Assembly (NCBI GenBank): GCA_020829485.1
Contig: JAIVFU010000030.1
Span: forward strand, 1-64,000
DNA from: Nostoc sp. CHAB 5834
GTDB taxonomy: Bacteria; Cyanobacteriota; Cyanobacteriia; Cyanobacteriales; Nostocaceae
Direction of reading: 5' to 3'
Length of the DNA stretch: 64,000 nucleotides
Shown: positions 45,597-53,671 of the stretch, piece by piece
How the letters are laid out: every line of letters begins with the position of its first letter
Numbering within the stretch: the first letter of the stretch is position 1
Made by a program: the position numbers and the translations under genes
Notes under the pieces: generated by a model
What the model saw: only the letters and a program-made list of their open reading frames with translations
What the model was told of the DNA's origin: nothing
Databases searched by the model: none

Positions 45597-45821
45597 CTAT
45601 GCAACTTCCAAAGATTTTCCTAGCGTCTTAGGCTCCGGTAGAGGTTCACCATCAGCCAAAGATGACTCAATTAGCATTTCTAAAACTTCTTGAGCATTTT
45701 TCAGAGCATCTTCGTAAGTCTCTCCGTGAGTGCAAGGCTGCATTATATGCGTAAACTCAGGTAAGAAAACCACATAACATTGGTCTTCCTCTGACCATTG
45801 AATCACGATTGTATATTTCAT
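45597..45821 (-). CDS. hicB: HicB-family antitoxin, first copy
   Basis: 74 residues: YTIVIQWSEEDQCYVVFLPEF, HGETYEDALKNAQEVLEMLIES. Start ATG 45821 overlaps the hicA stop by four bases (ATGA), the usual coupling. It binds and neutralises HicA. The short C-terminus lacks an obvious DNA-binding domain, typical of minimal HicB. Confidence 0.9.
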   Translation of the reverse strand: MKYTIVIQWSEEDQCYVVFLPEFTHIMQPCTHGETYEDALKNAQEVLEMLIESSLADGEPLPEPKTLGKSLEVA

Positions 45822-46042
45822 TCTTCTGTCTCCTCGTCTTCTTCCATTTTATTTAGTTCTTCTAGTGCTTCATTGACTTGTTTTTCTAAATAAGGTTTAG
45901 CATCGCTACCATCTTTACCAGCAATGATGATAGCTTTAGGCAATTGCGGATGCATCCATTTACTGTGGCTACCCTTTGCAGGTTTATAAGTAAACCCTGC
46001 TTGCAGCAACAAGCTTTTGAGTTCTCTAATTTTCTTGGGCAT
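45818..46042 (-). CDS. hicA: HicA mRNA interferase toxin
   Basis: 74 residues. KIRELKSLLLQAGFTYKPAKGSHSKWMHP carries the catalytic His (GSHSKW) of the double-stranded-RNA-binding-like HicA toxin, then KAIIIAGKDGSDAKPYLEKQVNEAL. It cleaves mRNA when free of HicB. The acidic tail (KMEEDEETEE) is unusual. First gene of hicA-hicB-hicB. Confidence 0.9.
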   Translation of the reverse strand: MPKKIRELKSLLLQAGFTYKPAKGSHSKWMHPQLPKAIIIAGKDGSDAKPYLEKQVNEALEELNKMEEDEETEE

Positions 46043-46065
46043 AACCTCAGCTTGCGTTTTTATTC

Positions 46066-46314
46066 TTAACTTTGAGAATCTTGCTTGCTTTTATTTGCTT
46101 GCTCAATGCGCTGCCTAATTGCTTCTTCTGCAATGCGAATATTTTCTTCTATTGGCGTACCATCTTCAGCTACCATTGGCCCGTACCATGTTGCTTCCGA
46201 GTCAGGAGGATTACGGCGACTAAACAAGACACGAATAGCCTCATCATCATCTCGGTGTGCAACTATATAAGCTTTTAATTCTTTGTTAGTCATTGCTTCA
46301 AAGTTCGGTTTCAT
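46066..46314 (-). CDS. Small conserved hypothetical protein (DUF6887-like)
   Basis: 82 residues: MKPNFEAMTNKELKAYIVAHRDDDEAIRVLFSRR resembles small cyanobacterial proteins that I recall as DUF6887. The C-terminus is polar. It is 23 bp before hicA on the same strand and may be the first gene of this operon. Function unknown. Confidence 0.7.
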   Translation of the reverse strand: MKPNFEAMTNKELKAYIVAHRDDDEAIRVLFSRRNPPDSEATWYGPMVAEDGTPIEENIRIAEEAIRQRIEQANKSKQDSQS

Positions 46315-46547
46315 TCAAAAACCTCCAGAGTCCACTAGGGGGTACGATAATTTAAATATTCTCGCTTGCCAAAATATACACATCTCTAGTTTGGATTTGA
46401 AACCGAAACAGGTGGATATCTTTGTAAGTGTTTGATAACATTTGGCAGACTCGCACACAGGCGCTTGTTCATTGGTTGGGTTTATTGTCTGTTCCTCAAT
46501 TGTGACATAGATAATAGTAAGCTTTTTGGCATATACTCAGCTTACAT

Positions 46548-49500
46548 TTACCCTTCCAACTGCTTTAACTTCTTCTGAGCAAATTCCCGCACTTGCTCAT
46601 CGGGGTCATTCTCTGCGCGATCGCGCAACAGTGGTAAAGTCTGGGGATGCTGAGGAAATTGCTTGATAATTATCTCTAGTGCAATGCGCCGAGGATTGGG
46701 TTTAAACCAAGGATTATGGCTACCTTTAAAGGCATTATCGACAGCGCAGTGATAGTAGATTTCAAGCAACTCAGGTTGATATTTAAAGTGTTGAGCTAAT
46801 TCTCGGACTGCTGCACCTCGCACATCTTCGTGATCATCCTGGGTAGCGCGTTCTTTGAGCCAGGTTTTGGTTTTGGTGTCCGGGTCATCTTTGAAGTTCT
46901 GGGCTAATGCCCGGACTGCTGCACCTCGCACATCTTCGTGATCATCCTGGGTAGCGCGTTCTTTGAGGATGGATTTGGTGTCGGGGTCATCTTTGAAGTT
47001 TTGGGCTAATTCTCTGACTGCTGCACCTCGCACATCTTCGTGATCATCTTGGGTAGCGCGTTCTTTGAGGATGGATTTGGTGTCGGGGTCATCTTTGAAG
47101 TTCCGGGCTAATGCCCAGACTGCTGTACCTCGCACATAGCTGTTATGCTCCTGGGTAGCGCATTTTTTGAGGATGGATTTGGTGTCGGAGTCATCTTTGA
47201 AGTTCTTCGCTAATTCTTGAACTGCTGTACCTCGCACATCTTCGTGATCATCTTGGGTAGCGCGTTCTTTGAGGATGGATTTGGTGTCGGGGTCATCTTT
47301 GAAGTATTTAGCTAATTCTTGAACTGCTGTACCTCGCACATCTTCGTGATCATCTTGGGTAGCGCGTTCTTTGAGGATGGATTTGGTGTCGGAGTCATCT
47401 TTGAAGTTCTCGGCTAATTCTTGGACTGCTACACGTCGCACATAGCTGTTATTATCCTGGGTAGCACGTTCTTTGAGCCAGGTTTTGGTGTCGGGGTCAT
47501 CTTTGAAGTTCTGGGCTAATTCTTGGACTGCTACACGTCGCACATAGCTGTTATTATCCTGGGTAGCGCGTTCTTTGAGCCAGCTTTTGGTGTCAGGAGA
47601 TTCTTTGAAGTGCTTCGCTAATTCTTGGACTGCTGCACCTCGCACATAGCTGTTATTATCCTGGGTAGCGCGTTCTTTGAACCAGCTTTTGGTGTCAGGA
47701 GATTCTTGCAAGGTCGTTGCAATTGCTGTGACTGCTTGAGTGCAAATTTCCCTAACTAGCCTATTTTCTTTTATTATATATGGGTGGGGGTCGTAATAGT
47801 ACCAGAGGTCATATTTAGTTAAATCTTTAAGCTTGTCAAGTAATTTATTAGCAGTTGATGCGATCGCCGAGCGATTTCTCACCTCTACAAGACATTTAGC
47901 CGCTAAAAATAGATTAACAAACTTTTCCTCTTCTCCATCTTGCGCCATTAAATAATCAAGAATCTCCCCAACAAATCTTGGCTCAATCATTCCCGCAATT
48001 AGCAGCAACACTTCATGCCAACTTTCATCTTGCCAGTGTTTGCCAAAAACTTCATTCTTAAGTTCCTCAATAGTCAGCGTTTGCGTTTCTTTAAACTGCC
48101 AGACAAACTCCCAAGCACAGAAATATTCTAAAAAAGTCCGATGCACAAAAGCATAGTAATCCGCACCCAGGAAACATAACATAAAGTTGCGAGTCCGCAG
48201 TTGATTAATCATCACCCGCGCAGCTTCTCTGGGTTTATCAAATTCTATAGTTTTGAGATAATCAGTCAGCACTTTGACTAAATCATTTTCATTAATCAAA
48301 TTACCAGCCAAACCTTTCTCACCAGTTTGCATAAGATAAGCAACCTGACGCAGCATCGCTTGCTTATCTTTATAATCAAGAGTTTTGGGATCTAACCTCT
48401 TATCTTCCATCAAAGCGCGTTCCACATCCCATTGATGTAGCAGTACCCGTGATGCTTGATCGTAAAGTGTAGCTCTATCTCTTGGTAGCTCTTGATTACG
48501 ATTAAGAATTGCCATCATCGTCAACAGCAGAGGATTTCCCGCCAATTCTGCAATAGATTTGGAAGCTGCAATTCCTCTTTGTAGCCGTTCCCGTTTTCTT
48601 ACCTTATCAACTGCATCGGTAAAAGTTAACTCATGCCAACGGTAGATAAAATCCTGAATTTGTTCTGAGTCTAAATCTTGTAAGATAAAGTGGCGAAACT
48701 CAGCATTAAGCAATCGTTGCGGTTTATAGCTAATAATCCGAGAAGTGACAATTACCTGCACATCAGGATAGTCATTAGTAAAACGATGAATATCAGTAAT
48801 TACATCCTCTCGCTTACCAGGGTCAAATACCTCATCTAACCCATCAAACATCACTAAGGCATTACCAGCTTTTAATTGTTTATCTAGTTCAAGCTGACTG
48901 AGATGAGCAATTGCACCACTACATTTATGAAAGAATTCTAGAAAATTATTGCACTCTTTATCTTCCCGTCGCCGCATATAAGTGCGTAATTCAATTAGCA
49001 ACGGAATTGGTAATGAGATAACATTATCCAGTGGAGACTCCGCCCAATTCAAAGCCAGAAATTGCAAAAATGTAGATTTACCTGAACCAGGATCGCCCAA
49101 AATCACAATATATTTATAATCTTGCTTTTTATTGACAACATCTAAAACTGAACGGATCGGCTGTTCCAAATAAACCCGTTTGTGGCGTTCTAATTCTTCT
49201 AATTCAACTTCCGCTTCTACTTGGTTACATTCTCGCAGCCGTCTAAGATGTTCTTTAGGCAGTTCGTGAACTTGTGCTAAAACTTGATGAGTTTCCCGGA
49301 CATTTTGAGCAGTAAAAATCCGCCATAATTTCAGTTCGTTATAGGCATAGCCGCTAGTATCTAAGCTGTCTAACTTGACATTGCCATAGCGTTCACAGAT
49401 TCCTTCTTGATATTTAACTAAATTAAAATCTACAATAACACCAGCAATTTCTTTTGTATTTATTTCAATATCAGATAACTTTTGTAATTCTAGGATATGG

Positions 49501-49979
49501 TGTAATTCTTTTGAATCTAAAAGAAGTTCTTGGACTTGTGTCAAATACTGTTCTGTAATTGATTGCCAGTTAAACTTAGATGGCAGAGGTTTTAATTGCA
49601 GCCTATTCCAACTATCTTCTAGAGTTTTAGCGTCTAGAGATTCACAATTAATATCAAAAGCCTGACCAAGATTTTCTGTAACCGACTTATCGCTGATAAA
49701 TTTATGGATGTCTGTGGTGTACTCTTTAATCTCAGCTTCAGCAAGTTTGCAACGAACTTTTAACTGCTGCTGCATGAGTTGCAAAAATTCCTTTAACGCT
49801 TTACCAGCAGCAATTTCTATGTCTTCCTGCTTCAGTTTCTGGAAAATCTTACCAGGGATGCCTTTTAATAAATCTTTAGCCCAATCTTTAGCAGCATCTT
49901 TGGCTAAGTCTTCCAAAATGGGTTTAAAAATCAACCCGGCAGCCTGAGTTACACCCCAAATAGCTAACCAGTCCAGCAT
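46548..49979 (-). CDS. NACHT-domain NTPase with C-terminal HEAT repeats (NLR-like)
   Basis: 1143 residues from ATG 49979. N-terminal ~280 residues are helical (FKPILEDLAKDAAKDWAKD, then LKEFLQLMQQQL); residues ~290-300 hold Walker A GDPGSGKS, ~375 Walker B MFDGLDEV, then VIVTSR and the winged-helix region (YAFVHRTFLEYFCAWEF). Residues ~760-1063 are nine HEAT-like units of 34 residues, six almost identical. This is the architecture of bacterial NLR-like STAND proteins, many of which are anti-phage sensors. The effector would be the N-terminal domain, whose activity is not recognised. No neighbouring nuclease is clearly linked. Confidence 0.85.
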   Translation of the reverse strand: MLDWLAIWGVTQAAGLIFKPILEDLAKDAAKDWAKDLLKGIPGKIFQKLKQEDIEIAAGKALKEFLQLMQQQLKVRCKLAEAEIKEYTTDIHKFISDKSVTENLGQAFDINCESLDAKTLEDSWNRLQLKPLPSKFNWQSITEQYLTQVQELLLDSKELHHILELQKLSDIEINTKEIAGVIVDFNLVKYQEGICERYGNVKLDSLDTSGYAYNELKLWRIFTAQNVRETHQVLAQVHELPKEHLRRLRECNQVEAEVELEELERHKRVYLEQPIRSVLDVVNKKQDYKYIVILGDPGSGKSTFLQFLALNWAESPLDNVISLPIPLLIELRTYMRRREDKECNNFLEFFHKCSGAIAHLSQLELDKQLKAGNALVMFDGLDEVFDPGKREDVITDIHRFTNDYPDVQVIVTSRIISYKPQRLLNAEFRHFILQDLDSEQIQDFIYRWHELTFTDAVDKVRKRERLQRGIAASKSIAELAGNPLLLTMMAILNRNQELPRDRATLYDQASRVLLHQWDVERALMEDKRLDPKTLDYKDKQAMLRQVAYLMQTGEKGLAGNLINENDLVKVLTDYLKTIEFDKPREAARVMINQLRTRNFMLCFLGADYYAFVHRTFLEYFCAWEFVWQFKETQTLTIEELKNEVFGKHWQDESWHEVLLLIAGMIEPRFVGEILDYLMAQDGEEEKFVNLFLAAKCLVEVRNRSAIASTANKLLDKLKDLTKYDLWYYYDPHPYIIKENRLVREICTQAVTAIATTLQESPDTKSWFKERATQDNNSYVRGAAVQELAKHFKESPDTKSWLKERATQDNNSYVRRVAVQELAQNFKDDPDTKTWLKERATQDNNSYVRRVAVQELAENFKDDSDTKSILKERATQDDHEDVRGTAVQELAKYFKDDPDTKSILKERATQDDHEDVRGTAVQELAKNFKDDSDTKSILKKCATQEHNSYVRGTAVWALARNFKDDPDTKSILKERATQDDHEDVRGAAVRELAQNFKDDPDTKSILKERATQDDHEDVRGAAVRALAQNFKDDPDTKTKTWLKERATQDDHEDVRGAAVRELAQHFKYQPELLEIYYHCAVDNAFKGSHNPWFKPNPRRIALEIIIKQFPQHPQTLPLLRDRAENDPDEQVREFAQKKLKQLEG
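46790..47700 (-). repeat. Nine 102-bp units encoding HEAT repeats
   Basis: Each unit encodes about 34 residues such as TKSILKERATQDDHEDVRG followed by AAVRELAQNFKDDPD. Two subtypes alternate by position: NNSYVR in the first three units and in one in the middle, DHEDVR in the others. One unit is extended by TK. The nucleotide identity between units is very high (long runs without change), indicating recent amplification or gene conversion. Confidence 0.9.
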
Positions 49980-50070
49980 AATACTCGCTTCTGTTGAGAG
50001 TTTGATTACGAGTATATACATTAGCTTGAGTAATGTTTCCAGATTTTGGGGTGATTGCGGAAATATTACA

Positions 50071-50170
50071 GGTATCTAAGAACCTCTCTCTAAATCTCTC
50101 TCCTAAAAGGAGAGAGACTTTGAATTTTTCCCCCTTCCCGTGTCGGGAAGGGGGTTAGGGGGTTAGGTTT
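50071..50170. repeat. Dispersed repeat CCTCTCTCTAAATCTCTCTCC, copy 1
   Basis: GGTATCT, then AACCTCTCTCTAAATCTCTC, GGAGAGAGACTTTGAATTT and CCCCCTTCCCG...GGGGGTTAGGTTT. The arms CTCTCTCCT / AGGAGAGAG and CCCCTTCCC / GGGAAGGGG form two hairpins. A second copy lies at 52582-52672. Confidence 0.85.
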
Positions 50171-50254
50171 CGCGTTGGTTTTTTAGATCGATCAATTGTT
50201 AACCAGGATGTCTACGATGGTCACTAAGCTTGTCGAAGTGCGGGTTACGCGTGT

Positions 50255-50540
50255 GCAATTTTCCCACTGCACTCTCACTTTTGCTACAACCATGAGCCGC
50301 CGCTAGTTCTTGTAAGGGATATGTGCTATCAATCACTATAGTAATTTTGCTAGATTCAATTTATTCTTTGAGAAAAACCAAGTTTTCAGTGTTGGGTTTT
50401 TCAAACACCAATTTGGCTTTTTGATGGGGGAATAACGCTGTTCAAGCTTTCTACATAATGGTTTCGGGGCTAGTTATGGTGGTGATAATTCCGTTAAGTT
50501 TGAGGAATTTTTTGGTTGGAAAGAGCGATCGCTCTGCCTT
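50255..50540 (-). pseudogene. Decayed quinone oxidoreductase fragment, copy 1
   Basis: The + strand sequence (CATGAGCCGCCGCTAGTTC, TTCTTTGAGA, GTGTTGGGTTTTTC, AGCGATCGCT) matches 52130-52425 along its length, with many substitutions and frameshifts. It corresponds to the C-terminal part of the zinc-type alcohol dehydrogenase/quinone oxidoreductase. No intact frame remains. Confidence 0.8.
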
Positions 50541-50723
50541 TGTTTGTAACTTTCGCTTCACCCATTTTTTGATGAGTTAAGAAAAATAAAAGTACATAAA
50601 GATATTTGAAGTATTTTAAAAAACTAGTACCTCTGAGTTAACTTTGCTCAAACTCCAGGTAGAATCGGCTAGCCGAGAGTTACGTGTAATATAAATCACT
50701 ACAACGTTATAGGGAAGTTCAAA

Positions 50724-52079
50724 ATGGTTGCATTTGCTTTAAAACCAACACAGATAATTGGTGGCATATTATCCGCATCGCTACTGAGTCTGATGTCCTT
50801 AGAGGTTCTTACCACCCCAGCCTTTGGCAACCCGCCTGCTGCGTCTGTTCAGACCAAGCTGAAAGTGCCTAGTACAATGACCTCTGCGCCCTTTAATACT
50901 AACCGTTACTTGAAAGTGCCACCCAATTTCTCCGTCTCTGTTTATGCTCGCATTAACAAAGCTCGCTTTATGGCAGTTGCTCCCAACGGGGATCTTCTCG
51001 TGTCACAGCCCAGTACAGGTAAAGTGTTAATTGTCCGCCCCAATGGCAGCAAAGACCCAATTATTTCTGACTTCGTGACCGGTCTACGCAGGCCACACGA
51101 CATTGTGTTTCATAAGATTGGCAACACCACATACGTTTATATCTCTGAGACTCATCAAATTAACCGCTTTATCTACAAATCTGGAGATCGAATCGCCAAA
51201 AATCGTCAAATCGTTGTAACTGGTTTACCAGACAACAGCACATCGGAACTCAAAGGCTCCTATGGGCATGAACTAAAAAATATCGCACTTGATTCCAACC
51301 ACAAACTGTACGTGTCAATCGCCTCTACGTGCAATGCCTGCAAAGAAGATACTGTCAGTACCCCAAAGCGTGGTGCGATTTACCAGTACAACGCCAATGG
51401 AACCAATCAGCGGCTTTTTGCCCAAGGTTTACGTAATGCCGAAGGATTAGCATTCTTACCTGGCACAAATGACCTTTGGGTAGTCGTTAATAATCGAGAT
51501 AACATCGCCTATCCGTTCAACGATAGCAGTGGCAATTACGGTAAGATTATTCCCTCTTATGTAGACAACCACCCACCAGAGGAGTTTACGAAAGTCCGAG
51601 ATGGCGGCAACTACGGCTGGCCATTCTGCAACCCCAATCCTGACACGTCAACTGGCCTCAACAATATGCCGTTTGACCGGGACTATGAGTTCAATCGTGA
51701 TGGAGGTGTTAATTGCAATGCAATGGACAGAATTAACAAGGGTATTCAAGCCCATTCGGCTCCCTTGGGATTAACATTCTTACAAAATACCAGGTTTCCC
51801 AGCCTGTACTCAAGTGGGGCAGTGACGGGGCTGCATGGTTCATGGAATCGGCAAAAGAAAACGGGCTACAAAATAGCTTACTTTCCCTGGAACAGTAGAA
51901 CAAATACTCTAGGACAGGAGATGGATTTGGTCAACGGTTGGCTAATTCCAACAACGCAAGAAGTCTGGGGACGACCGGTGGATATGGTGGTTGATAATCA
52001 AGGTAATTTGTTAATTTCGGATGACTACAGTGGGACTATCTACAAGCTCTCCTATTTATTATCCGACATCAAAAAGTGA
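50724..52079 (+). CDS. Secreted PQQ-dependent sugar dehydrogenase-like protein
   Basis: 451 residues with a Sec signal peptide (LSASLLSLMSLEVLTTPAFG). The rest is a beta-propeller of the soluble glucose/sorbosone dehydrogenase family: VPPNFSVSVYARINKARFMAVAPNGDLLVSQ, GLRRPHDIVF, GYGHELKNIALDS-type segment (YGHELKNIALD, with the catalytic His), GLRNAEGLAFLPG, DGGNYGWPFC, and HSAPLGLTFL. Cys pairs suggest a periplasmic site. It oxidises an aldose or related sugar if PQQ is present; cyanobacteria rarely make PQQ, so the cofactor is uncertain. It lies between two oxidoreductase remnants. Confidence 0.82.
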   Translation: MVAFALKPTQIIGGILSASLLSLMSLEVLTTPAFGNPPAASVQTKLKVPSTMTSAPFNTNRYLKVPPNFSVSVYARINKARFMAVAPNGDLLVSQPSTGKVLIVRPNGSKDPIISDFVTGLRRPHDIVFHKIGNTTYVYISETHQINRFIYKSGDRIAKNRQIVVTGLPDNSTSELKGSYGHELKNIALDSNHKLYVSIASTCNACKEDTVSTPKRGAIYQYNANGTNQRLFAQGLRNAEGLAFLPGTNDLWVVVNNRDNIAYPFNDSSGNYGKIIPSYVDNHPPEEFTKVRDGGNYGWPFCNPNPDTSTGLNNMPFDRDYEFNRDGGVNCNAMDRINKGIQAHSAPLGLTFLQNTRFPSLYSSGAVTGLHGSWNRQKKTGYKIAYFPWNSRTNTLGQEMDLVNGWLIPTTQEVWGRPVDMVVDNQGNLLISDDYSGTIYKLSYLLSDIKK

Positions 52080-52114
52080 TTCACCTGTGCTGCTTTTGGC
52101 AAATTGTCCTCCAA

Positions 52115-52567
52115 TCAACTAGAAGCAGCAATCGCAATTTTCCCTATTGCACGCCCATCGCTATAAGCATGAGCCGCCGCTAGTTCCGATAATGGATATG
52201 TGCGATCAATCACCACACGAATTTTACCCGCTTCAATCAATTCTTTGAGATAACCCAAATCTTGAGTGTTGGGTTTTTCTAGGATAAATTTCGCTTTTTG
52301 ACCGGGAAGAAACGCTGTTAAGACGCTCTCTAACAAAACTTCGGGGCTGGGTAATGTGGTGATATAAATTCCGTTTGGTTTGAGGACTCTTTTGGTTTGT
52401 GAGAGCGATCGCTTACCCACTGCATCAAAGATAATGTCATACTGCACTGTATCTTGGGTGAAATCTTGCTGCGTATAATCAATCACGCGGTCTGCTCCCA
52501 AAGATTGGGGGATGGCTATCATAACTAAGATTTTTTCACGCTTGGTTTGATTGTAGCTAAATGACAC
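52115..52567 (-). pseudogene. Quinone oxidoreductase (zinc-type ADH family), C-terminal half, copy 2
   Basis: 150 codons. LGADRVIDYTQQDF, YDIIFDAVGKRSLSQTKRVLKPNG, AGKIRVVIDRTYPLSELAAAHAYSDGRAIGKIAI match the NAD(P)H-binding and C-terminal part of the family (~320 residues). The N-terminal half is missing; the first ~15 codons before IAIPQSLG do not fit. It is a 5'-truncated remnant, less decayed than copy 1 at 50255-50540. Confidence 0.8.
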
Positions 52568-52581
52568 TCTGACAATTCAGC

Positions 52582-52672
52582 GGTATCTGGAAAACCTCTC
52601 TCTAAATCTCTCTCCTAGAAGGAGAGAGACTTTGAATTTTCCCCCTTCCCGCGACGAGTTGGGGGTTAGGTT
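52582..52672. repeat. Dispersed repeat CCTCTCTCTAAATCTCTCTCC, copy 2
   Basis: GGTATCT, then CCTCTCTCTAAATCTCTCTC, GGAGAGAGACTTTGAATTTT and CCCCCTTCCCG. Close match to 50071-50170. Confidence 0.85.
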
Positions 52673-53171
52673 TTTCGCTAAGGTTTGTAGTGAGCAATTC
52701 AGAAAAATCATTGCGATCGCTCAATCATGTTAGATTATAGTTTGTTGTTTCTCTTAAACACAAAATCTGAGAGTTTCTTATCCATCTCCTCATTGTGGGA
52801 ATGAAAAAAAAGAACTGAAAAGTTAAGTTTTTTGAAAATTATGTGCAGCAAGACATCTATTCCCACTAGCTTATATGGCTTATCAGACAAGGCTTAAAGG
52901 CATAATTGAACATCATTGTCAAAGAAAAATTAAAAGAATATGAAGTGCATTTTTACCCTCAAAAAAATGATATGTTAGATACAGAATTCAATTTCGCGCG
53001 TTTATGGAGTAAAACAATATAGATTACTTCAGGTTTTCACCGTCAAACCCTTGGCATCTCTTGCTTTTAACGCAAATTGAGGGCAATGTGAGTACACATT
53101 TAAATAACCAAAACCCTGTCGCAAGTAGATTAAATTCTTTGCTGTAATTGGGTTGTGGCTGAGTACAAAGA

Positions 53172-53228
53172 AATCCTGAACCCCTATCTATAAACACTAG
53201 AACCCCAACCAAAAAATACTAGAACCCC
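53172..53228 (+). promoter_or_regulatory. Three 13-bp boxes at 22-bp period upstream of nifB
   Basis: AATCCTGAACCCC (53172-53184), ACACTAGAACCCC (53194-53206) and ATACTAGAACCCC (53216-53228), exactly 22 bp apart, two helical turns. The same order and spacing occur upstream of nifP (38844-38900). It is a likely binding site for the nif activator CnfR/PatB, though the protein is not encoded in the window. Confidence 0.72.
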
Positions 53229-53285
53229 TACCCGAAAAAAACTTTTTTAATTCTTGTAATGCTTGAAGAATTAGGGTTTTTAGTA

Positions 53286-53322
53286 TTTGAGTACAAACGT
53301 AATAAATCCAATAAATTCTATC
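53286..53322 (+). promoter_or_regulatory. Core promoter element of nifB, shared with nifP
   Basis: TTTGAGTACAAACGTAATAA then ATCCAATAAATTCTATC. It is 32/37 identical to the nifP element. It begins 57 bases after the last 22-bp box (46 at nifP, a difference of 11, one helical turn). A leader of about 350 bases separates it from nifB. Confidence 0.65.
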
Positions 53323-53671
53323 CTAGAGAGACGCACGGTTTGGCTAGGAGACGGCTGCTATAAATCTTATATCGCCAATCACCTAACGCTCTGAAACAAA
53401 ACGAAGCGAAAAGTGAGTGGAGGGATGACATAGCACCAAGCCTGAAGTGAAAAGAAGTCGCGGCTGTAAGCACAAATTCTACCCAAGAACCGAACCTTGA
53501 CACACCAGCCGAACATCACATATCTATCGCCTGCCTTACTTGAAAACAAGTCACCCGAACCCAAGGGTTTGCAGGCAGTGTGAAAGACGCGACTTCAATT
53601 CCTGGGCATAGAGAGTAGCAACAGCATCTCCCACAGTGGCAGCCAAGTCCACCGACCTTTTGCGAAACTCA

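Larger units (their letters stand above)
49980..50723. other. Intergenic stretch with remnant and repeats
   Basis: Upstream of both the NACHT gene (minus) and the sugar dehydrogenase (plus). It holds a dispersed repeat at 50071-50170 and a decayed oxidoreductase piece at 50255-50540. Promoters for the flanking genes must lie near the ends; none was identified with certainty. Confidence 0.45.
52673..53671. other. Upstream region of nifB
   Basis: About 1 kb without a gene. The first 500 bp are AT-rich; the nif boxes are at 53172-53228 and the core element at 53286-53322. The remaining ~350 bp would be the nifB leader, GC-richer and with short A-rich runs. Small ORFs on the minus strand here are not supported. 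Confidence 0.6.
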
